Source of the DNA: Thermohalobaculum sp035513135
GTDB taxonomy: Bacteria; Pseudomonadota; Alphaproteobacteria; Rhodobacterales; Rhodobacteraceae
NCBI GenBank assembly: GCA_035513135.1
Contig: DATKCQ010000124.1
Coordinates: forward strand, 1 to 27,736
DNA length: 27,736 bases
Reading direction: 5' to 3'
Position 1 is the stretch's first letter. Each line of letters starts with the position of its first letter. The position numbers were made by a program, and so were the translations under genes. Under the pieces are notes generated by a model. That model made no database searches. It was given only the letters and a program-made list of their open reading frames with translations, and was not told the DNA's origin. This document shows positions 1-10,466 of the stretch, piece after piece.

Positions 1-1287
1 GAGCCGCGGGTGCACCGGCCGCGCCGCCATGGCGCGGCCGTGCGCGGTGATCCGCCCGCCCGCGTCCAGCGCGCCCAGCGCGGCGAGCAGCCGGCGCGCC
101 TCGGCCATCTGCGCCGCCGGCGGCGGGTCGAGGAAGGCGAGCCGGCCCGCGTCCCTGGCCCCCCAGAGCGCCAGCTCGAGCGCCAGCGGCGCCAGGTCCG
201 CCTCGAGGATCTCGGGCGGCGCGAAAGGCGCCAGCGCCCCCTCCTCGCCCCGCGTCCACATGCGGTAGCAGATCCCCGGCCCGAGCCGTCCGGCCCGGCC
301 CCGGCGCTGCGCCGCCTCGGCCTGGCTGACCGGCACGGTGACCAGTCGCGACATGCCGCTCGAGGGGTCGACGCGCGCCCGCCGCGCCCGGCCGCAGTCG
401 ACCACGACGCGCACGCCCTCGACGGTGAGCGAGGTCTCGGCGATGGCGGTGGCCAGCACCACCCGGCGCCGGCCCTCGGGGTCCGCCCGCAGCGCCGCGC
501 GCTGGCGGGCGAAGGGCAGGGCGCCGTAGAGCGGCACCAGCCTGGCCTCGGCCGCGCGCCCGAGCAGTGCCGCGACGCGGCGGATCTCGCCGGCGCCCGG
601 CAGGAACGCCAGCACATCGCCCGCGGTCTCGGCCAGCGCCCGGGCGACCAGCGCCGCGGCCGCCGCCTCGAAGCGCGGGCCGCCCTCCCGCCGCCAGGGG
701 CGCTCGAGCCAGCGGGTCTCGACCGGATGCAGGCGCCCGGCGCTCTCGATCACCGCGCCGCGCATCAGGCGCGCGACCCGCCCGGTCTCCAGCGTCGCCG
801 ACATGGCGAGAAGCCGCAGCCCGGGCCGGAGTGCCGCCTGCGCCTCCAGCGCCAGCGCCAGCCCGAGGTCGGTGTCGAGCGAGCGCTCGTGGATCTCGTC
901 GAAGATCACCGCGGCGACCCCGGGCAGCTCCGGGTCGGCCTGCAGCATGCGGGTCAGCACGCCCTCGGTGACCACCTCGACCCGGGTCGCGCGCGAGACG
1001 CGCGCCTCGCCCCGGATGCGGTAGCCGACGGTCCCGCCCACCGCCTCGCCCAGCGTCTCGGCCATGCGCTCGGCGGCGGCGCGCGCGGCGACGCGGCGCG
1101 GCTCGAGCACCAGGATGCGCCCGGCCCGCGCCCACTCCGCGCGCATCAGCGCCAGCGGCACCCGGGTCGTCTTGCCCGCGCCAGGCGGCGCCGCGAGCAC
1201 CGCGTTGGGCCGGGCTGCGAGGGCAGCGAGCAGCCCGGGCAGGACCTCGTCGATCGGCAATGGGGGCGGGGCGGCGGGCGCGCTCAT
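1..1287 (-). CDS. hrpB: ATP-dependent helicase HrpB (3' part cut by window edge)
   Basis: DExH-box helicase of the HrpB family, a predicted nucleic-acid-dependent ATPase whose bacterial role is poorly defined. The 429 residues present are the N-terminal half; family members are usually about 800 residues, so the C-terminal part lies outside the window. Visible motifs in order: Walker A APPGAGKT (about residues 33-40), DEIH box (130-133) followed by ERSLDTD, SAT (163-165), and helicase motif VI QRRGRAGR (327-334). The ATG at 1287 is preceded by GAGGAGGG, a strong ribosome binding site. It is divergent from meaB across 129 bases. Identification rests on motif order and overall resemblance; the family is clear, the cellular role is not. 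Confidence 0.93.
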   Translation of the reverse strand, partial: MSAPAAPPPLPIDEVLPGLLAALAARPNAVLAAPPGAGKTTRVPLALMRAEWARAGRILVLEPRRVAARAAAERMAETLGEAVGGTVGYRIRGEARVSRATRVEVVTEGVLTRMLQADPELPGVAAVIFDEIHERSLDTDLGLALALEAQAALRPGLRLLAMSATLETGRVARLMRGAVIESAGRLHPVETRWLERPWRREGGPRFEAAAAALVARALAETAGDVLAFLPGAGEIRRVAALLGRAAEARLVPLYGALPFARQRAALRADPEGRRRVVLATAIAETSLTVEGVRVVVDCGRARRARVDPSSGMSRLVTVPVSQAEAAQRRGRAGRLGPGICYRMWTRGEEGALAPFAPPEILEADLAPLALELALWGARDAGRLAFLDPPPAAQMAEARRLLAALGALDAGGRITAHGRAMAARPVHPRL

Positions 1288-1416
1288 GCGCCCTCCTCTA
1301 CGCCATCGGCGCGAGGCCGTCGACGCCCGCCCCCGGCGCAGCCGGGATTTGCCTCGCGCTCCCCGATGCCGCTAGAAGTGCGGACAGCGCAATGCCCAGA
1401 CTTGGCCGGATCCTCG

Positions 1417-2436
1417 ATGACGGATGCACAGATCGACGAGCTCGCCCGCCGCCTCGCCGCCGGCGAGCGCCGGGCGCTGGCCCGCGCCATCACGCTGGCC
1501 GAATCGAGCCTGGCCGAGCACCGGGCCGCCACGCGCCGGCTGATCGCCCGGCTCGGGCCGGCGCCCGAGCGCACGCTGCGCATCGGCCTGTCGGGGACGC
1601 CGGGGGTCGGCAAGTCGACCTTCATCGAGGCCTTCGGCCTGATGCTGGTCGAGCAGGGGCTGCGGGCTGCGGTGCTGGCGGTCGACCCGTCGTCGGCCCG
1701 CACGGGCGGCTCGATCCTGGGCGACAAGACGCGCATGAGCCGGCTGGCCGGGGCCGAGGGCGCCTTCATCCGCCCCTCGCCGAGCCAGACCGCGCTGGGC
1801 GGCGTCGCCCGGCGCACCCGCGAGGCGATCCGGCTCAGCGAGGCCGCCGGCTTCGACCTGGTGATCGTCGAGACCGTCGGCGTCGGCCAGTCCGAGGCGA
1901 TGGTCGCGGAGATGACCGACATCTTCGTGCTGCTGCTGGCGCCGGGCGGCGGCGACGAGCTGCAGGGCGTCAAGCGCGGCATCATGGAGATCGCCGACCT
2001 GGTGGTGATCAACAAGGCCGATGGCGAGCTGAAGCCCATGGCCGAGGCGACCCGGGCCGAGTACGCGGGGGCCCTGCGCCTCATGCGCCAGCGCCGCCGC
2101 GACCCCGAGGGCTTCCCCGCCGCGCTGACCGCCTCGGCGCTGGAGGGCACCGGGCTGAGCGAGGTCTGGACGCGCATCCGCGCCCTCGAGACCTGGCGCC
2201 GCGAGGCCGGCTGGTTCGCCGAGAACCGCGCGGCCCAGGCGGTGCGCTGGCTGCACCGGGCGCTCGAGCAGGGTGCCGTCGAGGCGCTGCGCGCCCACCC
2301 GGGCGTGGCCCGGCGGCTGCCCGGACTGGAGCGCGCGGTGGCCGAGGGCCGCGTGCCGCCGGAGCAGGCGTCCGACGAGCTCCTCGCGCTTTTGCGCGGC
2401 GACGACGGCGTCGGGACCGGCTCCGGCCGCGCTTGA
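1417..2436 (+). CDS. meaB: MeaB/ArgK-type G-protein chaperone of methylmalonyl-CoA mutase
   Basis: GTPase of the SIMIBI class that protects and reloads B12-dependent acyl-CoA mutases such as methylmalonyl-CoA mutase. The 339-residue length is normal for the family. Visible motifs: GTPGVGKST P-loop (60-68), VDPSSARTGGSILGDKTRM after it, ETVGVGQSE switch region (152-160) and the guanine-specificity motif NKAD (199-202). The ATG at 1417 was chosen because MTDAQIDEL gives the family's usual short N-terminal helix; the reading frame stays open far upstream, but that part runs antisense to hrpB and is not coding. A candidate promoter lies at 1349-1377 (TTGCCT, 17-base spacer, CTAGAA). No mutase subunit is in the window, so the partner must be encoded elsewhere. 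Confidence 0.92.
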   Translation: MTDAQIDELARRLAAGERRALARAITLAESSLAEHRAATRRLIARLGPAPERTLRIGLSGTPGVGKSTFIEAFGLMLVEQGLRAAVLAVDPSSARTGGSILGDKTRMSRLAGAEGAFIRPSPSQTALGGVARRTREAIRLSEAAGFDLVIVETVGVGQSEAMVAEMTDIFVLLLAPGGGDELQGVKRGIMEIADLVVINKADGELKPMAEATRAEYAGALRLMRQRRRDPEGFPAALTASALEGTGLSEVWTRIRALETWRREAGWFAENRAAQAVRWLHRALEQGAVEALRAHPGVARRLPGLERAVAEGRVPPEQASDELLALLRGDDGVGTGSGRA

Positions 2437-2471
2437 CGGGCCTGCCCCGAGCGCGTAGAGAACCGGTTCTC
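2433..2471 (+). promoter_or_regulatory. Candidate rpmB promoter with overlapping palindrome
   Basis: TTGACG at 2433-2438, a 17-base spacer and TAGAGA at 2456-2461 form a sigma70-like promoter whose -35 overlaps the meaB stop codon. A perfect 14-base palindrome, GAGAACCGGTTCTC, lies at 2458-2471 over the -10 box and expected start point. The -10 match is only moderate. The palindrome could be a repressor operator or the base of a short leader hairpin; no regulator is identified. Confidence 0.4.
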
Positions 2472-2581
2472 GAATTTCCGCGCAAACCGTGCGGGCGCGC
2501 CTGTGCCGCGACCGCGTGAAGGCCCGCGAAGGCCACGGACCGGGTGACGGGATGGGCCACGAACTGGGAAGGAACCAAGCG

Positions 2582-2866
2582 ATGTCGCGCCGCTGCGAAC
2601 TCTCCGGCAAGGGCGTGCTGACCGGCCACCGGGTCAGCCACTCGAACATCAAGACCAACCGGCGCTACCTGCCGAACCTGCAGCGCGTCACGCTGGCGAG
2701 CGATGCGCTGGGCCGCTCGTTCCGCTTCCGCATCGCCAACGCGGCGCTGCGCACGGTGGACCACCGCGGCGGGCTCGACGCCTATCTTCTCAAGGCCAAG
2801 GACGCCGAGCTGTCGCCGCGCGCGCTGAAGGTCAAGAAGCAGCTGCAGGCGACGCTGGCCGAGTGA
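2582..2866 (+). CDS. rpmB: 50S ribosomal protein L28
   Basis: Structural protein of the large ribosomal subunit, 94 residues, in the usual range for alphaproteobacterial L28. Diagnostic features are the N-terminal MSRRCELSGKG, the VSHSN segment, and KTNRRYLPNLQ, which contacts 23S rRNA, followed by RFRIANAALRTVDHRGGLDAYL. The ATG at 2582 has AAGGAA nine bases upstream and gives the canonical N-terminus; an upstream in-frame ATG at 2489 would add 31 residues foreign to L28. It is a single-gene unit bounded by a candidate promoter at the end of meaB and an intrinsic terminator 23 bases past the stop. No Zn-binding CxxC pairs are evident. Confidence 0.97.
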   Translation: MSRRCELSGKGVLTGHRVSHSNIKTNRRYLPNLQRVTLASDALGRSFRFRIANAALRTVDHRGGLDAYLLKAKDAELSPRALKVKKQLQATLAE

Positions 2867-2888
2867 CGGCACCTGCCTGCGCCATCCC

Positions 2889-2915
2889 CGGCCCGGGTCC
2901 CGCCCGGGCCGTTTT
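2889..2915 (+). terminator. Intrinsic terminator of rpmB
   Basis: Nine-base-pair GC stem (CGGCCCGGG at 2889-2897 pairing with CCCGGGCCG at 2903-2911), 5-base loop TCCCG, followed by TTTT at 2912-2915. It begins 23 bases after the rpmB stop, in the convergent gap before the PLP-enzyme gene. The T tract lies only on the plus-strand side, so it should stop rpmB transcription rather than the opposing unit. Confidence 0.8.
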
Positions 2916-2930
2916 GCGCTCTGCCGCGCC

Positions 2931-4148
2931 TCAGAGCACCGCGTCGAGGTCGCCGATCAGGTCGTCGGCGTCCTCGAGCCCGACCGAGAGGCGAAAGAGC
3001 CCCGGCCCCGCCCATTCGCGGTAGGCCGCCGCCCCGGCGGTATCGAGGCTGAAGGTCTCCTCGACCATGGCCCGCGTCGGCAGCCAGCACACCAGGCTGC
3101 GGTGGTGGCCGAGCGATACCGCGTAGTGGATGATGCGCAGCTCGCGCGCCATGCGCTCGGCCGCCGCCTGGCCGTCGGCCTCGCCGCCTTTGAGCTGGAA
3201 CGACAGCATGCCCGAGAAGTTCGACATCTGGCGCCGCGCCAGCGCGTGCTGCGGGTGGCTCTCGAGGCCGGGGTAGTTGACCCGCGCGACCCTCGGCTGC
3301 GCCTCGAGCCAGCGCGCCACGGCCAGCGCGCCCGCCGCGTGCGCGCGCATCCTGAGCGGCAGCGTCGCCGCGCCGCGCAGGATCAGCCAGGCGTTGAACG
3401 GGCTCATCACCCCGCCGTAGTGCACGGTCGCCTCGGCCACCAGCGGGCGGATCAGCCCGGCCGCGCCGCAGACCAGCCCGCCGATGGCGTCGCCATGCCC
3501 GCCGATGTACTTGGTCGCCGAGTGCATCGCGTAGTCGGCCCCCAGCGCCAGCGGCCGGCAGCCGAGCGGGCTCGGGAAGGTGTTGTCCACCGCCAGCCGG
3601 GCACCGCCCGCATGCGCGATCTCGGACGCCGCGGCGATGTCGGTCAGGCGCAGGAGCGGGTTGCACGGCGTGTCGATGAAGACCAGCCGGGTCTCGGGCC
3701 GCATCGCCGCCGCGAGCGCCCCGAGGTCCGAGGTATCGACCTTCGTCACCGCGATCCCCAGCCGCGGCAGAGTGTCGCGCGCCAGCTCGGCGATCCCGGC
3801 ATAGGCGACGTCCGAGAGCACCACGTGATCCCCCGCCGAGAGCTGGGAAAGAAGGATCGCGCTCGCCGCCGCCATGCCCGAGGCGAAGGCGGCGGCCGCC
3901 TCCGCGCCCTCCAGCGCCGCCGCCTTGGCCTCGAGCTGGCGCAGGGTGGGGTTGGCCCAGCGCGTGTAGATGAACGGGCTCTCCCCGGTGATCTCGTAGG
4001 CGGAGAAGCCCTCGGGTCGCTCGGTCACGAAGGTCGAGGACATCACGATGTTCGGGCTCGAGGCCCCGGTCGCCGGGTCGGGCGCCTCGCCGGCATGCAC
4101 CGCCAGCGTCTGCGGACCGACCGATTCCGGATCGAGATTGCGTGCCAT
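2931..4148 (-). CDS. Cys/Met-metabolism PLP-dependent enzyme (cystathionine gamma-synthase / methionine gamma-lyase family)
   Basis: Fold-type I PLP enzyme of trans-sulfuration/sulfhydrylation type, 405 residues, full length. Visible: YTRWANPT (61-68; Tyr and Arg of this motif bind the cofactor phosphate of the neighbouring subunit), SGMAA (90-94), catalytic-type Tyr in DVAYAG (Y116), VDNTF with cofactor-binding Asp (D188), and SATKYIGGHGD with the Schiff-base lysine (K213). The position occupied by the reactive Cys of classic methionine gamma-lyases (YGCT) is Ala here. The C-terminal substrate loop reads SLGHHRSLVCWLPT instead of the common SLGGxESLI...TH, so the exact substrate is uncertain. 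The ATG at 4148 has GGGAGG upstream. It is last in a cluster with the VOC protein, 48 bases downstream of it. Confidence 0.85.
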   Translation of the reverse strand: MARNLDPESVGPQTLAVHAGEAPDPATGASSPNIVMSSTFVTERPEGFSAYEITGESPFIYTRWANPTLRQLEAKAAALEGAEAAAAFASGMAAASAILLSQLSAGDHVVLSDVAYAGIAELARDTLPRLGIAVTKVDTSDLGALAAAMRPETRLVFIDTPCNPLLRLTDIAAASEIAHAGGARLAVDNTFPSPLGCRPLALGADYAMHSATKYIGGHGDAIGGLVCGAAGLIRPLVAEATVHYGGVMSPFNAWLILRGAATLPLRMRAHAAGALAVARWLEAQPRVARVNYPGLESHPQHALARRQMSNFSGMLSFQLKGGEADGQAAAERMARELRIIHYAVSLGHHRSLVCWLPTRAMVEETFSLDTAGAAAYREWAGPGLFRLSVGLEDADDLIGDLDAVL

Positions 4149-4196
4149 CGCTGCCTCCCTCGCACCGCGGCACAGAGGCACGCGGGGCACGGGGCG

Positions 4197-4586
4197 TCAA
4201 GCCGGGTTCGCGACCTCGACCAGGTTTCCGTCCGGGTCGCGAAAGTAGATCGAGGTGAGCGGCCCGGTCGCGCCGGTCTTGGCCACCGGACCCTCGATCA
4301 CCTCGATGCCCATGGTGGCGAGGTGCTCGGCGATCTCGGCGACCGGCACGTCCGCGAGCAGGCAGAAATCGCCCGCGCCGGGCACCGGGCGGGTCGCCCT
4401 GGGCTCGAACTCGGCCCCCGCCTGGTGCAGGTTGATCTTCTGGTTGCCGAAGGAAAGTGCCCGACGCCCGCCGGCGAAGGTCTCGCCCTTCATGCCGAGC
4501 GCCCGCTCGTAGAAGGCGACGGTCGCCTCCACGTCGCCGCAGGTCAGCACGAAGTGGTCGATGGCGCGCACCAGCGGACGCGTCAT
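4197..4586 (-). CDS. VOC-family metalloprotein, glyoxalase-domain (GLOD5-like)
   Basis: Single-domain (129 residue) vicinal-oxygen-chelate protein. The segments AIDHFVLT, FYERALGM, ALSFGNQKINLH, PVPGAGDFCL, EGPVAKTGATGP and IYFRDPDGNLVEV closely follow the GLOD5 subgroup. Candidate metal ligands are His11, His54 and Glu124. The substrate of GLOD5-type proteins is not established, so no reaction is assigned. The ATG (4586-4584) overlaps the TGA of the upstream gene in an ATGA arrangement, indicating translational coupling. The downstream PLP enzyme is in the same direction, suggesting one transcript. Confidence 0.85.
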   Translation of the reverse strand: MTRPLVRAIDHFVLTCGDVEATVAFYERALGMKGETFAGGRRALSFGNQKINLHQAGAEFEPRATRPVPGAGDFCLLADVPVAEIAEHLATMGIEVIEGPVAKTGATGPLTSIYFRDPDGNLVEVANPA

Positions 4587-4942
4587 GGGCGTGCCCCTGC
4601 GGGCGGCGCGATCAGCTTCGGCCCGTCCTGGCGCTCGTAGTCGGCGGCGGCCTCGCGGGCGCCCGCGTCGAGCTTGAACTCGTAGCCCACCAGCCCGTCG
4701 CGCGCCCAGGCGAACTGTGCCAGCCGGCGCGCGATCCGCTCGTCGCCGCGCATGATCTCGACATAGCCCCTGAGGTGCGGCAGCCCGTCCGCCTCGATTA
4801 CGAAGCCGCCCGCGCCCAGCTCGACGATCCGGTGCTGGCGCGCGCCCGCCACCACCAGGTGCCGCCGCCTGCGCCCCCGGCGCGCCGCCCGCCGGCCGCG
4901 CTCGAGCTCGGAGAGCACCTGCCCTGGCAGGATGCTGTCCAT
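4583..4942 (-). CDS. Conserved hypothetical protein, possibly divergent PilZ-like
   Basis: A 119-residue soluble protein, arginine-rich near its N-terminus. I recognise the general pattern (MDSILPGQV, an Arg-rich stretch, GGFVIEADGLPHLRGYVEIMRGD, a YEFK near the end) as a short Rhodobacterales family without an assigned function. An Arg-cluster followed by RIVELGAGGFVIEA resembles, weakly, the RxxxR and D/NxSxxG spacing of PilZ domains that bind cyclic-di-GMP, but key residues are not clearly present. The ATG at 4942 has a near-perfect AGGAGG seven bases upstream. It is first in the cluster and its stop overlaps the start of the VOC gene. It is divergent from carB. Confidence 0.8.
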   Translation of the reverse strand: MDSILPGQVLSELERGRRAARRGRRRRHLVVAGARQHRIVELGAGGFVIEADGLPHLRGYVEIMRGDERIARRLAQFAWARDGLVGYEFKLDAGAREAAADYERQDGPKLIAPPAGARP

Positions 4943-5079
4943 GACTCCCTCCTGCGCAACGTGTCCCACGCACCCTGCCATTGAGTATGCTCCGCGAATC
5001 GCTAAAGAAAAAATCAAATTTTCCGACGGTTCCGCGACATCGGGCCGCCCCTTGGATGCGCGCCGGGCTCCCCGCTCGC
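4943..5079. promoter_or_regulatory. AT-rich divergent control region between the 119-aa gene and carB
   Basis: The 261-base gap separating two divergent units contains a conspicuous A/T-rich block (about 4995-5030, with A- and T-runs) in an otherwise very GC-rich window. It probably holds the promoter of the leftward cluster, but I cannot pick a convincing -35/-10 pair. The carB-proximal half is described separately. Confidence 0.35.
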
Positions 5080-5138
5080 TTCCTTGCCCGTTTCCTTGCC
5101 CCTTTCTTGCCCGCTTTCCTGCTCGCTTTGTTGCTCTT
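5080..5138 (+). repeat. Degenerate 12-bp pyrimidine-rich tandem repeat, about 5 copies
   Basis: Units (T)TTCCTTGCCCG, TTTCCTTGCCCC, TTTCTTGCCCGC, TTTCCTGCTCGC and TTTGTTGCTCTT run head to tail. Each carries a TTGC or CTGC core, and the last one supplies the TTGCTC that serves as candidate -35 box for carB. Confidence 0.75.
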
Positions 5139-5158
5139 GGCCGCAGGATCGCTATAAG
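5131..5158 (+). promoter_or_regulatory. Candidate carB promoter
   Basis: TTGCTC at 5131-5136, a 16-base spacer and TATAAG at 5153-5158, the best -10 match in the gap. Expected transcription start is near 5165, giving a leader of about 40 bases before the carB ATG. The -35 lies inside the last unit of the tandem repeat, so unit number could affect promoter context. Confidence 0.45.
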
Positions 5159-5203
5159 GCCCTCGGCTCCGCCCGGCGGGGCCCTGCCCGCCACGGAGAG
5201 CCC

Positions 5204-8533
<3,330 letters not shown>

Positions 8534-8608
8534 GCGAAGCCGTCCCGGCGCGCCCCGGCCACACTGACCGGCGGCGGATTTCCCCTGCCGGCCGCCGGCC
8601 ACGCGGGC

Positions 8609-8633
8609 ACCCCTCTCCCTCTGGGGGAGGGGT
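8609..8633. repeat. REP-like palindrome downstream of carB
   Basis: An 11-base stem (ACCCCTCTCCC with GGGGGAGGGGT, one T-G wobble) with a 3-base TCT loop, followed by another GGGGGAGAGG block. The motif resembles the CCCTCTCCC...GGGAGAGGG intergenic repeats found in many Proteobacteria (from memory, not searched). It lies 75 bases past carB and can act as a stabilising 3' hairpin; there is no T tract for classical termination. Confidence 0.6.
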
Positions 8634-8674
8634 CGGGGGAGAGGCGCGCATCGCGCCGCACCGCACCGGCGGCC

Positions 8675-8703
8675 TTGCGAAGCGCCGCCCGCCCGACTAT
8701 CCT
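8675..8703 (+). promoter_or_regulatory. Candidate greA sigma70 promoter
   Basis: TTGCGA at 8675-8680, exactly 17 bases, then TATCCT at 8698-8703. Transcription would begin near 8710 and yield a leader of about 90 bases before greA, so greA need not depend on carB readthrough. Confidence 0.55.
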
Positions 8704-8720
8704 GAAGCCTCGCGAGGCCG

Positions 8721-8749
8721 AGACCGCGCCCCCGATCGGGGCGCGGTCT
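8721..8749 (+). promoter_or_regulatory. Hairpin at the 5' end of the greA leader
   Basis: Perfect 12-base-pair stem AGACCGCGCCCC (8721-8732) with GGGGCGCGGTCT (8738-8749) and a CGATC loop. It starts about ten bases after the predicted transcription start. The following bases, GGTGATTCATTGACG, contain no T run, so it looks like a pause or stabilising hairpin rather than a full terminator. Confidence 0.6.
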
Positions 8750-8800
8750 GGTGATTCATTGACGTTTTGCGAATCCATCGCCGAACCGAGAGGGGGACCA

Positions 8801-9274
8801 ATGGACAAGGTTCCGATGACCAGGGCGGGCTACGAGGCGCTCGTCGCCGAGCTCAGGTCGCGCAAGCAGACCGAGCGCCCGACGATCATCCAGGCGATCG
8901 CCGAGGCGCGCGCGCATGGCGACCTGTCGGAGAACGCCGAGTATCACACGGCCAAGGACCGCCAGGGCCTGAACGAGGCGCGCATCAAGGAGCTCGAGTC
9001 GCTGATCAGCCGGGCCGAGGTGATCGACCCCTCGAAGATGTCGGGCGGCACCATCCGCTTCGGCGCCACCGTCGAGCTGATCGACGAGGAGACCGAGGAG
9101 CAGCGCACCTACCAGATCGTCGGCGAGAGCGAGGCCGACATCGGAGCCGGCCGGCTCAACATGCGCTCGCCGCTGGCCCGCGCGCTGATCGGCAAGGAAG
9201 AGGGCGACGCGGTCGAGGTCTCCACCCCGGGCGGGGCGCGCTCCTACGAGGTGGTCCGCGTGCGCTACGTCTGA
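8801..9274 (+). CDS. greA: Transcription elongation factor GreA
   Basis: Binds RNA polymerase in the secondary channel and stimulates cleavage of the backtracked 3' RNA end, releasing stalled complexes. It has 157 residues, normal for GreA. The N-terminal coiled coil carries the acidic tip in GDLSENAEYHTAK (Asp41, Glu44), the residues known to act at the active site, followed by LESLISRAEVID; the C-terminal FKBP-like domain includes FGATVEL and SPLARALIGKEEGD. The ATG at 8801 follows GAGAGGGGG. Its last 10 bases overlap, tail to tail, the end of the MFS transporter gene on the other strand. The leader holds a strong hairpin close to the predicted start point. Confidence 0.96.
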   Translation: MDKVPMTRAGYEALVAELRSRKQTERPTIIQAIAEARAHGDLSENAEYHTAKDRQGLNEARIKELESLISRAEVIDPSKMSGGTIRFGATVELIDEETEEQRTYQIVGESEADIGAGRLNMRSPLARALIGKEEGDAVEVSTPGGARSYEVVRVRYV

Positions 9275-10443
9275 GCCGGGTCGAGCGGACCGCCGTCCCA
9301 GACCAGCGCCAGCCTGAGCGCCGCCATGAGTGCCATCGCCGACATCGCCGCCGCCAGCCAGTAGGCGCTGGCGATGCCGTGGGCCTCGCTGATCCAGCCG
9401 GCCAGCAGTGTCGCCAGCGCGATGGCGAGGCCGCTGATGCCGCCGCCATAGATCCCCTGCGCGGTCGCCTGCAGACGCGGCGGGATCGCCGCCGCGACGA
9501 AGGCGATGGCGCCGAGATGGCCGACCGCGAAGGTCAGCGCGTGCAGCGCCTGCACCGGCCAGAGCAGCGCCTGCGCCGGCTCGAGGCTCATCAGCGCCCA
9601 GCGCACCACGCCCGCCGCCGCCGCCGCGGCCAGCGCCCGCGCCGGGCCGATGCGCGCGATCAGCCTCCGCCCCGGCCCGAGCAACAGCGCGATCTCGGCC
9701 ACCACTCCGGTGGCCCAGAGCAGGCCGATCACCTCCGCCGGCACCCCCTGTGCCAGCCAGGTCAGCGAGCCGTAGGCGTAGTAGACCGCGTGGCTCGCCT
9801 GTCCGATGCCGGCGGCGCCGATGAAGGTGAGAAAGACCGGCTGGCGCAGCAGCCCCGCCGCCTCGCGCAGCGAGGCGCGGTCCGTCATCGCCCCGGGCGG
9901 CGCCCCGCCACCGGGATGCACGGCGCCGAGCGCCGCCACCAAAGCGAGGTTGAGCGCCACTGCCCAGAGCACCACGCCCGTCCCGAACCGCGCCAGCAGC
10001 ACCCCCAGGCCGACGTTCATCACCAGGAATGCGATCGAGCCGATGGCCCGCGCATGCGCATAGGCGAAGCCGTGCCGCGCCGAGGCGCGGATGCCGAGCG
10101 CCTCGCCGAGCGGGATCAGCGGCGCGGTCGCGACGGCGGTGGCGAGCGTCGCCGCGAACAGCACCGGCCGGGCCTCGATGAACAGGTGCGCGACGAAGAT
10201 CGCCGCCGCCGCCAGCCCCGCCGCCGCGATCATCGCGCGGCGAATCGTGAACCGGTCGGCGAGCAGCGGCAGCGCGATCGAAGCGACCACACGCACGACC
10301 AGGGCGCCGCCGAGATAGCTGCCGATCTCGCCCTGGCTGAGCCCCCAGTCGCGCAGCCAGACCGGCCAGTAGGGCAGATGCGCGCCGAAGGCGAAGAACA
10401 GCGCCGCGTACCAGGCCGAGGTCAGCAGCCCCTCGCGGCCCAT
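9265..10443 (-). CDS. MFS transporter, MFS_1_like / HcaT-type
   Basis: Integral inner-membrane transporter of 392 residues with about 12 hydrophobic segments. The start GLLTSAWYAALFFAFGAHLPYWPVWLRDWGLS and the loop ADRFTIRR are typical of the branch that contains the 3-phenylpropionate permease HcaT and nucleoside/oligosaccharide symporters. The substrate cannot be told from sequence. The ATG at 10443 lies 23 bases after the moeA stop with only a weak ribosome binding site, so it probably relies on the molybdenum-cofactor operon transcript. Whether it has any role in molybdate or cofactor metabolism is unknown; proximity is the only hint. Confidence 0.82.
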   Translation of the reverse strand: MGREGLLTSAWYAALFFAFGAHLPYWPVWLRDWGLSQGEIGSYLGGALVVRVVASIALPLLADRFTIRRAMIAAAGLAAAAIFVAHLFIEARPVLFAATLATAVATAPLIPLGEALGIRASARHGFAYAHARAIGSIAFLVMNVGLGVLLARFGTGVVLWAVALNLALVAALGAVHPGGGAPPGAMTDRASLREAAGLLRQPVFLTFIGAAGIGQASHAVYYAYGSLTWLAQGVPAEVIGLLWATGVVAEIALLLGPGRRLIARIGPARALAAAAAAGVVRWALMSLEPAQALLWPVQALHALTFAVGHLGAIAFVAAAIPPRLQATAQGIYGGGISGLAIALATLLAGWISEAHGIASAYWLAAAMSAMALMAALRLALVWDGGPLDPAQT

Positions 10444-10466
10444 CAGCGCCCGCGCGGGGGAAGGCG

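Noticed and set aside
10..1416. Long plus-strand open frame upstream of meaB that could extend the protein by 469 residues
   Set aside because: It is antisense to hrpB, whose helicase motifs are clear, and MeaB proteins start at about the chosen ATG.
8759..8790. TTGACG at 8759 as a second greA promoter
   Set aside because: No -10-like hexamer occurs 16-18 bases downstream.
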